Positions 17,766 through 26,124 of a stretch of DNA of 64,000 nt are shown here, piece after piece. The stretch lies in NCBI RefSeq assembly GCF_042665095.1, contig NZ_JBHTBV010000010.1, one strand, 5' to 3'. The stretch's first letter is position 1, and each line of letters begins with the position of its first letter. A program made the position numbers and the translations under genes. The notes under the pieces were generated by a model. That model did no database searches, had not been told where the DNA came from, and saw only the letters and a program-made list of their open reading frames with translations. This DNA is from Gordonibacter pamelaeae (GTDB taxonomy: Bacteria > Actinomycetota > Coriobacteriia > Coriobacteriales > Eggerthellaceae).

Positions 17766-19405
17766 TCAGGCCCGGTCGTCCAGGATGTCCTGCAGCATGT
17801 CCCCGGCGGCCGCCACGTCGGTGTCCTCCACCAGGTCCATGAGCTCCTGGCGCGAGTGGACGCCCGTCTTCTGGTAGATGTTGTAGATATGGGCCTTCGC
17901 GGTGTGCGACGATATGATGAGTTTCTCGGTGATGTAGTCGGCGTTCCTGCCCTTCGCCAGCATGCCCAGCACCTCGCGCTGGCGATTCGACAGGCCGTAG
18001 GTGCGGGCGACGATCTCGCACTTTATATGGAAGATGCCCGGGCGAGCCACCGCGCCCTCGCCTGTCGCAGGCTCGGCACCGTCTTCGCCCGCCGCCTCGA
18101 GGCGGCGGATCGGCGCGCCGCCGGTCGTGGTGGAGCCGGCGCCCTCGTCCGTCGCGCCATCCGCACCGCGCCTGATGCGCGTCTCGTCCGGGTAGTTGTC
18201 CTCGGTCATGACGAACGACGCCGAGAATATCACCAGCATCATGAACACCACCACGACGGCAGCAGAGGTCGTCTCGTAGGTGAAACCGCCCATCCCCTCA
18301 GAGGAGAACCCGAAGAACGCCAGCGCCATGCCCACCGCGACCCCTGCGAGGCAGATGAGGCGACCGAACGAGAACGCCCTGATGGGCGACAGGTCGCACA
18401 GCGCCACGTGCTTGCACATGGCCGACAGCGAGCAGGTGATGGGGAACAGCGACCCGCAGAGCAGCAGGACGGCGAACACGAACTTGAGCGCCGGGGGCGC
18501 GAACATGAGCGGGAACGCCACCACCGCGGCGAACGGGAGGAAGAACCGCATGGTGATCGTCTCGTTCACACGGTTCTTCCGACAGGCATCGACCAGGAGG
18601 AACGCGCACGTGCCCACCACGAGCACCTCGGCGATCGCATAGGCCCATGAATGCACGGACTCGGTTGACAGCAGGCAGCCCAACCCGAACCCGGCAGCCA
18701 TGCCCGCCGTTGCCGTGGCCAGGTACGATCTCCACGCCACGCGGTTGCGCGCGTCCGACGTCCTTCGGTCCACCACCGGCTGTCGGCCCAGATGGAAGAA
18801 TGCGAACACGCAGGCGTAGGCCGCGAACGCCACCACCGGGAACACGAGCGCGAAGAAGAATCCCATCTCGGCGCCCGCAAACAGCAGACCCGCGCACGCC
18901 GCGAGCGCGCAGCAGAAGATGCCCAGGACGTAGGTCTTGATGGACACGTGGAAGTTCAGGCACACGAACTCCCCGTACAGGCCGTAGACCAGGCCGAAGC
19001 CAGCTCCCAGCAGCACGGACGAGAAAAGCGTCCACAAGCCGGACAGCGCAAGCCACAATCCCGCCGCCCCGGCCGCCGTGCAGACGAGCGCCAGGGCGTA
19101 CTGCACCCGCCTGCGGCGCGAGAAGAAGTCCGAGAGGGCCCAGTGATGGCCAACGCCGCCATGGCGCCCAGCACGAAGCAGAGATGCGGCCCGCCCGCCG
19201 CCCCCGCAGCGGCGGCGGAGGGGACGAAGGCCGACGTGCCCAGCATGAGGAACGCCCACCCGTAGCAGGCGACGGTTCCCACCAATCCGATGAGCATGCG
19301 CGGATTGACGAGCAGCCACTGGTCCTTGCCCTCGTCGCCCATGAGCTCGCGCACAAATTCCGTACCGTGATCCAGCTTCAACGATTTCAACCCCCTGAAA
19401 GTCAT
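17766..19405 (-). pseudogene. Membrane LuxR regulator with a frameshift
   Basis: An N-terminal frame beginning MTFRGLKSLKLDHG and carrying the first two helices (GLVGTVACYGWAFLML, LCFVLGAMAALAIT) loses register near 19145-19155. The next frame then continues ALSDFFSRRRRVQYALAL and runs uninterrupted to the end through about ten more helices. Restoring one G in the ACTGGGCCC run would rejoin them as one protein of about 545 residues. The C terminus has an intact GerE domain (LSNRQREVLGMLAKGRNADYI, AKAHIYNIYQKTGVHSRQELM), preceded by a long low-complexity linker. It is divergent from the Mo enzyme at 19852 and upstream of the one at 17600, so it was probably the local regulator. A real deletion or a sequencing indel are both possible. 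Confidence 0.8.
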
Positions 19406-19851
19406 CGCCGAACTACCGCCCGACCCCTCGCGCCTTCGGGCCTGGCGGGCGCCCGAAGGCGTCCGCACATTATATCATGACCTCGCAATCCTCCGCAAAC
19501 CGCTCATAATGGCGCCCTCTCCGCCGCTCCCCGCCGTCGTGCCCAGCATAAACCACCCAAGCCCCGCACCCGCGAAGATAAGGCATGGGGTATTAGGCTC
19601 GCGCCGAAGATAAGGCGCGCCTTCGCATGGCGTCCCGCTGCCACCGCACCTTCCGCGTGCACTCTCTTCCGCGCTCCCGCGTGCCCGGCACGGGGCTTGG
19701 CGAAATCAGGCGCCACGCCCCACGGCGCCGCGGCCCGCCGCGTCGAAATAGGAAGCCCGACGGCATGCCGCCCGCGAGCGTCCTCCCTAGAATCTCGGGT
19801 ATGCGACAAGCCCGCGAGGCCGCGGGCCGCATGGGACGAGAAAGGAGCACC
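19406..19851. other. Divergent promoter region between LuxR and Mo-enzyme genes
   Basis: About 445 bases with no supported gene. It includes a short direct repeat of the word GAAGATAAGGC (near 19576 and 19609), and a strong AAAGGAG site just before the plus-strand Mo-enzyme start. The 84-bp element found at 1061 and 4814 was not seen here. Long open frames crossing this stretch are high-GC noise. Confidence 0.5.
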
Positions 19852-22275
19852 ATGGCCGACTACCGAGAGTTTCTGGAAAAGCTCGACCGCAAGGCCTACC
19901 ACGAAGGGGAATGGCAGTGGCAGGAGGACGGCTACACCGTCACCCGCACGACGCACTGGTCGCCGCCGGGCTGCCACATGGGCTGCGGCGTGCTGCTGTA
20001 CACGAAGGACGGCAAGCTGGAGCGCGTGGAGGGCGACCCGCTGAACGCCGTGGCCAACGGCAAGCTGTGCATGCGCTGCCTCGACCTTCCCGAGGCGGTG
20101 AACCACCCCGACCGCCTGAAGTACCCCCTGCGCCGCTTTGGCGAGCGCGGTCAGGACCGGTGGGAGCGCATCAGCTGGGACGAGGCCTACGACGAGATCA
20201 CCGAGCGCGTGCTCGCCATCAAGGAGGAGCACGGGTCCGAATCCATCGTGGTCGTGCACGGCACCGGCCGCAACATCGGCTGGCAGGTCCCCTACTTCGC
20301 GTCGGCCTGCATGGAGACGCCGAACGTCTCCACATTCGGGTTCACCGGCTTCGCCTGCTATCTGCCGCGCATGATCGGCACGTCGGCGAAGTACGGCGAC
20401 ATGATCATCGTGGATGCCTCGCAGGCCCACCCCGACCGCTACGCGAACCCCGATTGGCAGGCGCCCGGCGTCGTCCTGGTGTGGGGCAACGAGCCCATCA
20501 AGTCCAACGCCGACGGCTTTTTGGGCCATTGGCTCGTGCAGTGCGTGCAGATGGGCTCGAAGATCGTCTCCGTCGATCCGCGCCTCACCTGGTGGGGGGC
20601 CCGCGCGGCGTACTGGCTGCCCGTGCGGCCCGGCACCGACGCCGTGGCGGCCATGGCGCTGCTCAACGTGGTCATCGAGGAAGACCTCTACGACCATGAC
20701 TTCGTGGACCGCTGGTGCTACGGCTTCGAGGCGCTCGCCGAGCGCGTGGCCGACAAGACGCCCGAGTGGGCCGCGCCCATCTGCGAGGTGGACGCCGAAG
20801 CGCTGCGCGGCGCCGCCCGCCTCATCGCCACGTCGTCGAGCTGCGCCTGCCAGTGGGGCCTCGCCTTCGAGCAGCAGATCGCCGCGCTCGGCGTGACCGA
20901 GGCCGTGGCCGACCTCATGGCCATCACCGGCAACATCGACAACCCGGGCGGCAACGCGCTGTACCGCTGCGCCTTCCTCATCGAGAAGCGCTACGGCCTG
21001 GGCGACGAGTACATCGATCCGGAGGTGTACGCCAAGAAGCTCATACCCGCCACCTCGGGCATCAACGAGTCAAACATCGTTTCGTGCGCCGACACCGACG
21101 CCATCCTGGCAGCCATCGAGACGGGCGAGCCCTACCCCATCCAGATGTTCTGGATCCAGAGCTCCAACGCGCTGGCCTGCGCCTCCATGGACCCGGCCCG
21201 CACGCGCGCAGCCCTCATGAAGGTGCCGTTCATCGTGGTGGCGGACCCGTTCATGACGCCCACGGCCCAAGCGGTTGCCGACATCGTGCTGCCCGTGGCC
21301 ATGAGCTGCGAGCGCAATTCCTGCCGCACCTGGTGGACGCCCGTGCGCACCATGGTGAAGGTGACCGACTACTACGAGGCGAAGTCAGACGAGCAGATCT
21401 GCCTCGAACTGGGAAAGCGCATCAAACCCGAGCACTGGCCGTGGGCCGACGACAAGGAATGGTGCACCTGGTACCTCACCGACCAGCTGGCGCCCGGCGG
21501 CACCGAGTACGACCGCACCTGGGAGGACACGGTGCAGAACCCGAGCGAGAACAGCTGCAACGGCACGGCGTACTGGGACTGGGACGCCACGTACCATAAG
21601 TACGAGAAGGGCATGCTGCGCCCCGACGGCCAGCCGGGCTTCAACACGCCTACCGGGCGCATCGAGCTGTGGTCGTTCGGCTACGACCACTGGGGCGTCG
21701 ACCCGCTGCCCTACCACATCGAGCCGCCCGAGAGCCCGCTCTCCACGCCCAAGACCTTCGAGGAGTTCCCGCTCATCCTCTCCGGCGGCGGGCGCTCCTT
21801 CGAGTTCTTCCATTCGGAGCACCGCCAGCTGCCCACCATGCGCGAGTTCCACCCCGACCCGCTCATCATGGTGAGCCCGGAGGACTGCAAGCGCTTCGGC
21901 GTGCGCGACGGCGCGTGGATCTGGGTCGAGAACAGCCGCGGCGCCCGTTTCAAGCAGAAGGTGAAGGAGACCATTGAGGTCATGCCCGGCCGTGTGCATG
22001 CCGAGCACGGCTGGTGGTTCCCCGAGCAGGACGGCGCCGAGCCCAACTTCTACGGCACGTACGACTCGAACCTCAACAATATGACCGAGGCGTTCCGCAC
22101 GGGACAGGGCGGCATCGGGTCCGCCATCAAGAGCATGCTCTGCAAGATCTACCCCGTGCAGGAAGGCGACGTGCTCCCGCACGAGGTCATCGCCGAGAAA
22201 GGCAACTTCGCGCCCTACGAGCCCGGCAAGCCCTACCAGCCGGTCGAAGAGCCCGTCGTCACGGTTATGAGCTAG
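19852..22275 (+). CDS. Molybdopterin oxidoreductase large subunit
   Basis: An 807-residue catalytic subunit with a full N-terminal cluster motif, SPPGCHMGCGVLLY and GKLCMRC. VHGTGRN and TGFACYLPR follow (likely Mo ligand Cys), then WGNEPIKSNADGFLGHW and VDPRLTWWGARAAYW. The C-terminal domain contains SGGGRSFEFFHSEHRQ and HGWWFPEQDGAEPNFYG. The start MADYREFLEKLDRKAYHEG is preceded by GAAAGGAG; the same EFL-x-x-(I/L)DR-x-AYHEGE opening occurs in the genes at 1-990 and 15063-17600. This is the only plus-strand Mo enzyme in the window and is divergent from the frameshifted LuxR gene. The iron-sulfur subunit gene follows after 9 bases. Confidence 0.94.
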   Translation: MADYREFLEKLDRKAYHEGEWQWQEDGYTVTRTTHWSPPGCHMGCGVLLYTKDGKLERVEGDPLNAVANGKLCMRCLDLPEAVNHPDRLKYPLRRFGERGQDRWERISWDEAYDEITERVLAIKEEHGSESIVVVHGTGRNIGWQVPYFASACMETPNVSTFGFTGFACYLPRMIGTSAKYGDMIIVDASQAHPDRYANPDWQAPGVVLVWGNEPIKSNADGFLGHWLVQCVQMGSKIVSVDPRLTWWGARAAYWLPVRPGTDAVAAMALLNVVIEEDLYDHDFVDRWCYGFEALAERVADKTPEWAAPICEVDAEALRGAARLIATSSSCACQWGLAFEQQIAALGVTEAVADLMAITGNIDNPGGNALYRCAFLIEKRYGLGDEYIDPEVYAKKLIPATSGINESNIVSCADTDAILAAIETGEPYPIQMFWIQSSNALACASMDPARTRAALMKVPFIVVADPFMTPTAQAVADIVLPVAMSCERNSCRTWWTPVRTMVKVTDYYEAKSDEQICLELGKRIKPEHWPWADDKEWCTWYLTDQLAPGGTEYDRTWEDTVQNPSENSCNGTAYWDWDATYHKYEKGMLRPDGQPGFNTPTGRIELWSFGYDHWGVDPLPYHIEPPESPLSTPKTFEEFPLILSGGGRSFEFFHSEHRQLPTMREFHPDPLIMVSPEDCKRFGVRDGAWIWVENSRGARFKQKVKETIEVMPGRVHAEHGWWFPEQDGAEPNFYGTYDSNLNNMTEAFRTGQGGIGSAIKSMLCKIYPVQEGDVLPHEVIAEKGNFAPYEPGKPYQPVEEPVVTVMS

Positions 22276-22284
22276 GAGGCTCGC

Positions 22285-22635
22285 ATGGAAGGCATACTGG
22301 TCAACTACGAGTACTGCACGGGCTGCCACTCCTGCGAGGTGGCCTGCCGCAACGCCCGCGGCCTCGCGGCCGGCGAGTTCGGCATCAAGCTCGCCGAGGT
22401 GGGACCCTACCGCTACGAGACGCCCATCGACGCCGACACGCCGTATGAGTGGGTGTACAACCCCACCCTCACGAAGGCGTGCGACCTGTGCGCGGAGCGT
22501 ACCGCCGCAGGCAAGATGCCCGCCTGCGTGCAGGCCTGCCAGGCATGGTGCCTGTACCACGGCGAGGTGGAGGAGCTCGTGCGGAAGATGGACGGCAAAA
22601 CCCGCTGGGCGCTCTACACTCCCGCAGGAAAGTAA
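22285..22635 (+). CDS. 4Fe-4S ferredoxin-like subunit of Mo enzyme
   Basis: A 116-residue small subunit with YCTGCHSCEVAC, ACDLCAER and ACVQACQAWC, again nine cysteines and two predicted 4Fe-4S clusters. The ATG at 22285 follows TAGGAGGCTCGC, so the ribosome site overlaps the large-subunit stop. It is useful as the intact reference for the degenerate subunit at 50278-50637, which aligns along its length but lacks the cluster ligands. A hairpin 15 bases after the stop may reduce read-through into the next gene. Confidence 0.92.
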   Translation: MEGILVNYEYCTGCHSCEVACRNARGLAAGEFGIKLAEVGPYRYETPIDADTPYEWVYNPTLTKACDLCAERTAAGKMPACVQACQAWCLYHGEVEELVRKMDGKTRWALYTPAGK

Positions 22636-22650
22636 CCGCAACCGATCGCC

Positions 22651-22679
22651 GGCCCCCTTGCCCCGGCGGCAAGGGGGCC
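22651..22679 (+). terminator. GC-rich hairpin, partial terminator or attenuator
   Basis: GGCCCCCTTGCC and GGCAAGGGGGCC form a 12-bp stem with a short loop immediately after the iron-sulfur gene. Only TCACG follows rather than a T-run, so partial termination or mRNA 3-prime protection is more likely than a complete stop. Confidence 0.5.
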
Positions 22680-22698
22680 TCACGTAAGGAGGGACATC

Positions 22699-22998
22699 AT
22701 GGAGATCAACCTGACCATCAGGGGCGAGGAGAAGTTCCGCGCGTTCGTCGAGGAGCACGCCCTTATCGGCTACGATGCCGCGAGAAGCGACCTCGAGGAG
22801 CAGTTCCTCGCCGACGAGAAGGCCGGCCGCTACGTCCTGGCGCCCGAGAAGGCCAAGGACGGCCAAGAGCACGTGAAGCCCTGCATGGGCGTGTGCCTGG
22901 CCTACGACGCCCAGGGAACGCAGCTCGGCGGCGGCAAGGCCTACCTCGACAAGGGCCAGGAACCGGCCCGCAAGGACCTCACGATCGTGTTCATGTAG
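22699..22998 (+). CDS. Small hypothetical protein in Mo-enzyme operon
   Basis: A 99-residue soluble protein beginning MEINLTIRGEEKFRAFVEEH and ending ARKDLTIVFM. The middle is charged and alpha-helical (DLEEQFLADEKAGRY), followed by a Gly-rich beta-like segment containing two cysteines, KPCMGVCLAYD. I recognise no family. The ATG at 22699 has an AAGGAGGG leader, so the gene is real. It is the last gene of the plus-strand Mo-enzyme operon, with a strong terminator after it. A role tied to the enzyme (maturation, substrate handling) is suggested only by position. Confidence 0.75.
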   Translation: MEINLTIRGEEKFRAFVEEHALIGYDAARSDLEEQFLADEKAGRYVLAPEKAKDGQEHVKPCMGVCLAYDAQGTQLGGGKAYLDKGQEPARKDLTIVFM

Positions 22999-23050
22999 GA
23001 GCATCGCGGCTCCCTGCCGGGCATTCCGCATGCCGGGAACCCGAACGTGC

Positions 23051-23092
23051 GACGGCCGCCGTCCCCCCCTGGGACGGCGGCCGTCGCTTTCC
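23051..23092 (+). terminator. Rho-independent terminator
   Basis: GACGGCCGCCGTCCC and GGGACGGCGGCCGTC form a perfect 15-bp stem with a 5-base loop, followed by GCTTTCCTCC on the plus strand. It separates the plus-strand Mo-enzyme operon from the convergent corrinoid methyltransferase gene and may serve both. Confidence 0.8.
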
Positions 23093-23113
23093 TCCTGCCA
23101 AACTTGCGCAGCG

Positions 23114-24121
23114 CTACGAGGGCCGCTGCCCCGCCTCCAAAATCGGGTGCTCCCGCGCCCATCGCCTGCCGTACTTCTCCAGCTCGTCGTTCACGACGGC
23201 ATCGTTCCATGCGCGGAAGCACTTGCCGCTCGGGATGGAAGGGTAGAAGCGCCCTGCCGGGCAGTACGCGTCGATGGCGCGGCGCACCTCCGCCCTGATC
23301 TCCTCCTCGCCGATGTGCTCGATATCCACCGCCGGGGCGTCGATGCCGCCGATGATGGCCAGCTCGCCTCCCGTCCTCTCCTGAATGGCGGGGAGGTCGT
23401 TCTGCGGTATGGCCCCCTGCCAGATGTCGATGCCTATCTCTACCATGTCCTCCACTATGGGTTCGCAGATGCAGTCGGCGTGGTGCACGAACAGCATGCC
23501 GCACTCATGCGCCGTCGCCACGATCTCGGCATGCAGAGGCTTGATCAGCTCGCGCCACACGGTGGGCGGCAGGAACAGGTTCTGCTTCGATCCCCAGTCG
23601 TCCTGGAAGAACACCACGTCGGGCTGGAACTGGCGCGCCGCCTCGCGTAGGACGGCAATCTTGTAGTCGGCTATCTCGCGCAGCATGTCCGCCATTTCCT
23701 CGGGCTCCTCCAGATAGGCGCAGAACGCGTCCTCCATGCCCATGAGGAAATGGGAGCGCTCGAACAGCCCCTGTGCCGAGAAGAGCCCCACGAACCGCTC
23801 GCTGCGGTCCGCACCGGCGGCGAATTCCCTCGCCGCGCTCCAGTCGAGCCCCTCGAGCGCGGGCACCTTCAGCTGCTCGCGCCATGCCGTGACGTCTTTC
23901 ACCACGGCGTTCTCCGGCGTGACATGGGGGTGCTTGCCGGGAGAGCCGGGCAGCTTCACGCATACCGTGCCCCAGCTGTCCCGATGCTCCAAACCGTCGT
24001 CGGGCACGCTATCCGCCGCGAAGACGGGGTCCGGCGCGAAGTCGAGCGCCGCCATGAAGTCGCCGTAGTAGTCCGGTTGCTCCCGGTTGAATATCGCCAT
24101 CATGTTCTCTCTGGGTTTCAT
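23114..24121 (-). CDS. Uroporphyrinogen decarboxylase-like (corrinoid methyltransferase family) protein
   Basis: A 335-residue protein of the UroD/MtaA superfamily (TIM barrel). Recognisable parts are the N-terminal MKPRENMMAIFNREQPDYYGD, the central segment DVVFFQDDWGSKQNLFLPP, which is typical of UroD-like methyltransferases, and LFVHHADCICEPIVEDMVEIG, where a His/Cys zinc site would sit. The family includes true UroD, but clustering with a corrinoid protein and a corrinoid activator points to methyl transfer between a methoxylated or methylamine-type substrate, a corrinoid and a C1 carrier. The start at 24121 follows GAGGAGGACAC. It is the last gene of the minus-strand group, 76 bases after the second methyltransferase. 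Confidence 0.85.
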   Translation of the reverse strand: MKPRENMMAIFNREQPDYYGDFMAALDFAPDPVFAADSVPDDGLEHRDSWGTVCVKLPGSPGKHPHVTPENAVVKDVTAWREQLKVPALEGLDWSAAREFAAGADRSERFVGLFSAQGLFERSHFLMGMEDAFCAYLEEPEEMADMLREIADYKIAVLREAARQFQPDVVFFQDDWGSKQNLFLPPTVWRELIKPLHAEIVATAHECGMLFVHHADCICEPIVEDMVEIGIDIWQGAIPQNDLPAIQERTGGELAIIGGIDAPAVDIEHIGEEEIRAEVRRAIDAYCPAGRFYPSIPSGKCFRAWNDAVVNDELEKYGRRWAREHPILEAGQRPS

Positions 24122-24197
24122 GTGTCCTCCTCGTTTGAAAAGCCGCATCTTCCGGTTACCTGCAAGGAAATCCTCCTCGAAGCCCCGCCGTCCCGCC

Positions 24198-25202
24198 CTA
24201 CCGTGCGTAGAACTCGTCAACGGCAGCAAAGAACGCGTCGATGTTCTCCAGAGGTGCCATCGGCGGCACGTCGCACCCGGTGGAGATCACGAAGTTGGGA
24301 TAGCCCGCGCATGCCTCCAGCACTTCGAGCGTCGCCGCGCGCACGGAGTCCGGCGTGCCGTTGCGCAACTGCTCGGCGGGGGCTACGTTGCCCATGGCCA
24401 CACGGTCGGCGGGAACGAGCGGCATCACGTCGGCCATGGAGATGGCGTTGCCGAAGTGGAAGGCGGCGGCGCCGGTGTCCACGATGGAGTCCATCATCTT
24501 GGGGACCCCGCCGCCGCAGTTGTGGTAGACCACGGCGAACGAATCGGTTTGCACCTCTTTCACGATGCGGCGCACGTAGGCCGAGGAGAACTCCTCGGCG
24601 AGATCGGGCGACAGCAGGCCCGCAAGCGGCTCGGCCAAAACCACGCCGTCGGCGCCCGCCGCGCGGAAGGCGTCCGCGTAGGCGGCCACGAACTCGGCGG
24701 CCTTCTCGAGCACGGCATGCACGAGCTCGGGTTCCTCGTAGCACATCACCATGACCTCGGACACGTCCATGAGCCGCCCTGCCAGCGAGAACGGGCCTAT
24801 GGCACCGGCGAGCACCGGGCGGTCGTCGATCAAGGGAGCCACCTTGGCTATGGCCTCCACGTACAATCCCGTGCGCCCTACACCCACCGCGGGCACCACG
24901 ATGCCGCTGGGGTCGGTGTCCTCGTCGACGAGCGCGCCCACCACCGTGGGAACCTCGTCATCGCTTACGACCGTCTCCGCTCCGAACGCCTCCGCCTCCA
25001 CGGACAGATCCATGAACGACACCGCGGCCGCTGTCGGATACCTCTGCGCAACAAGGCGCATGGCCTCAGCCTGGCAGTCCGACGACCCGATGAGGTCGCG
25101 CACCGAGATGCCCATCAGCTGCACGGCCGGAAACGAGAGCACCGGCAACGCCTTCTTCCTCTCCGTCGCAATGATGCCGGAGAGCCACTTCCTCATATCC
25201 AT
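24198..25202 (-). CDS. MtaA/UroD-like corrinoid methyltransferase
   Basis: A 334-residue UroD-superfamily methyltransferase. It has MDMRKWLSGIIATERKKALPVLSFPAVQLMG at its N terminus (MtaA-like), GAIGPFSLAGRLMD, AGADGVVLAEPLAGLLSP, and a zinc-site pattern VVYHNCGG followed far downstream by ISTGCDVPP, matching the H-x-C plus C ligands of MtaA-type enzymes. It should transfer a methyl group between the corrinoid protein and a thiol or folate. The gene sits 38 bases downstream of the corrinoid protein gene and has a GAAGGAGGGG ribosome site. Having two UroD-like proteins with one corrinoid protein suggests one acts on the methyl donor and the other on the acceptor. Confidence 0.88.
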   Translation of the reverse strand: MDMRKWLSGIIATERKKALPVLSFPAVQLMGISVRDLIGSSDCQAEAMRLVAQRYPTAAAVSFMDLSVEAEAFGAETVVSDDEVPTVVGALVDEDTDPSGIVVPAVGVGRTGLYVEAIAKVAPLIDDRPVLAGAIGPFSLAGRLMDVSEVMVMCYEEPELVHAVLEKAAEFVAAYADAFRAAGADGVVLAEPLAGLLSPDLAEEFSSAYVRRIVKEVQTDSFAVVYHNCGGGVPKMMDSIVDTGAAAFHFGNAISMADVMPLVPADRVAMGNVAPAEQLRNGTPDSVRAATLEVLEACAGYPNFVISTGCDVPPMAPLENIDAFFAAVDEFYAR

Positions 25203-25240
25203 GGGATACTTCCCCTCCTTCCGGGCACGCCGCCCATCTT

Positions 25241-25878
25241 TTACGCGCCCACCAGCTCGGCGGCCTTGACGGCGGCCGCGCCCGCGTCGGGCGTGTACGC
25301 ATCGGCGCCCACCTCGTCGGCATACGCCTGCGTCACCGGGGCGCCGCCGACATGACCTTCACCTTGTCACGCAAACCCGCCTCCTCGATAGCCCTGATAG
25401 TCGCTCCGATCTCGGGCATCGTGGTGGTGAGCAGCGCCGAGCAGCACACGATGTCGACGTCGTCGTGCTCCTGCAGAAAGCTCACGAACGCCTCCGGCGC
25501 CACGTCTACGCCCAGATCCGTCACCTCGAAACCCTTGCCCTCTATCATCATGCGCACGAGGTTCTTGCCGATGTCGTGCATGTCGCCCTTCACCGTGCCG
25601 ATGACAGCCTTACCCAAGGGCTCAGCCCCCGCCTCGGCAAGATGCGGCTTGAGCACCTCGGTACCCGCGGACATGGCACGGGCGGCCACCAGCATCTCAG
25701 GCACGAACGCTTCGCCAGCGCTGAAGCGATCGCCGATGACGCCCATGGGGGCGATGAGCCCCTCGTCGAGGATGGCCTGGGCCGCCACCCCCTCGTCGAG
25801 CGCCCGCTGCACCAGCGGACCCACCTCCTTTCTCTTGCCACGCATCACCGCACTGGCTATTTCCTCGGTCGTTGTCAT
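25241..25878 (-). pseudogene. Corrinoid (B12-binding) protein with C-terminal frameshift
   Basis: A methyltransferase cognate corrinoid protein. The N-terminal B12-binding-2 helical cap (EEIASAVMRGKRKEV through MLVAARAMSAG) leads into the Rossmann domain with the cobalt-ligating motif GDMHDIGKNL and DLGVDVAPEAF, then CCSALLTTTMPEIG. The frame ends prematurely at MSAAPR. One missing base at 25350/25351 explains this: restoring it gives V-M-x-GGAP followed by VTQAYADEVGADAYTPDAG and a normal ending AAELVGA at TAA 25241-25243. The family's GGAP motif lies exactly at the break. As written, the protein is 181 rather than about 211 residues. A sequencing indel or a true loss of the last strand and helix are both possible. 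Confidence 0.82.
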
Positions 25879-26124
25879 GAAAGCCCCTCTTCCTCTCGTA
25901 GTAGACAGTCGATCGCCTCAGTCTAGGAAGACGCGGCGAAAAGGGCATGGGGCGAGATTGCTTATTTCGGCCGTTCGGCCGTTCGGCCCCGGGCCGTGCA
26001 TCAGGCCCGGTACCCGAAGTTGACCTTAGGGGCCATACGACAGTGCTTATCTTGGGTTTGCGAGCTCCCGATGCCCGCCCCTATGCGCTACCATGCACCT
26101 CCCAAGAAGGAATGGGGGGATCAT

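Noticed and set aside
15246..18650. Plus-strand open frame of 1134 codons opposite the Mo-enzyme gene
   Set aside because: It lies antisense to a gene with full family signatures; its translation is Arg/Ala/Val/His-rich with no domain, as expected for shadow frames in very GC-rich DNA. The same holds for 9488-11959, 50664-53009 and 59014-62577.
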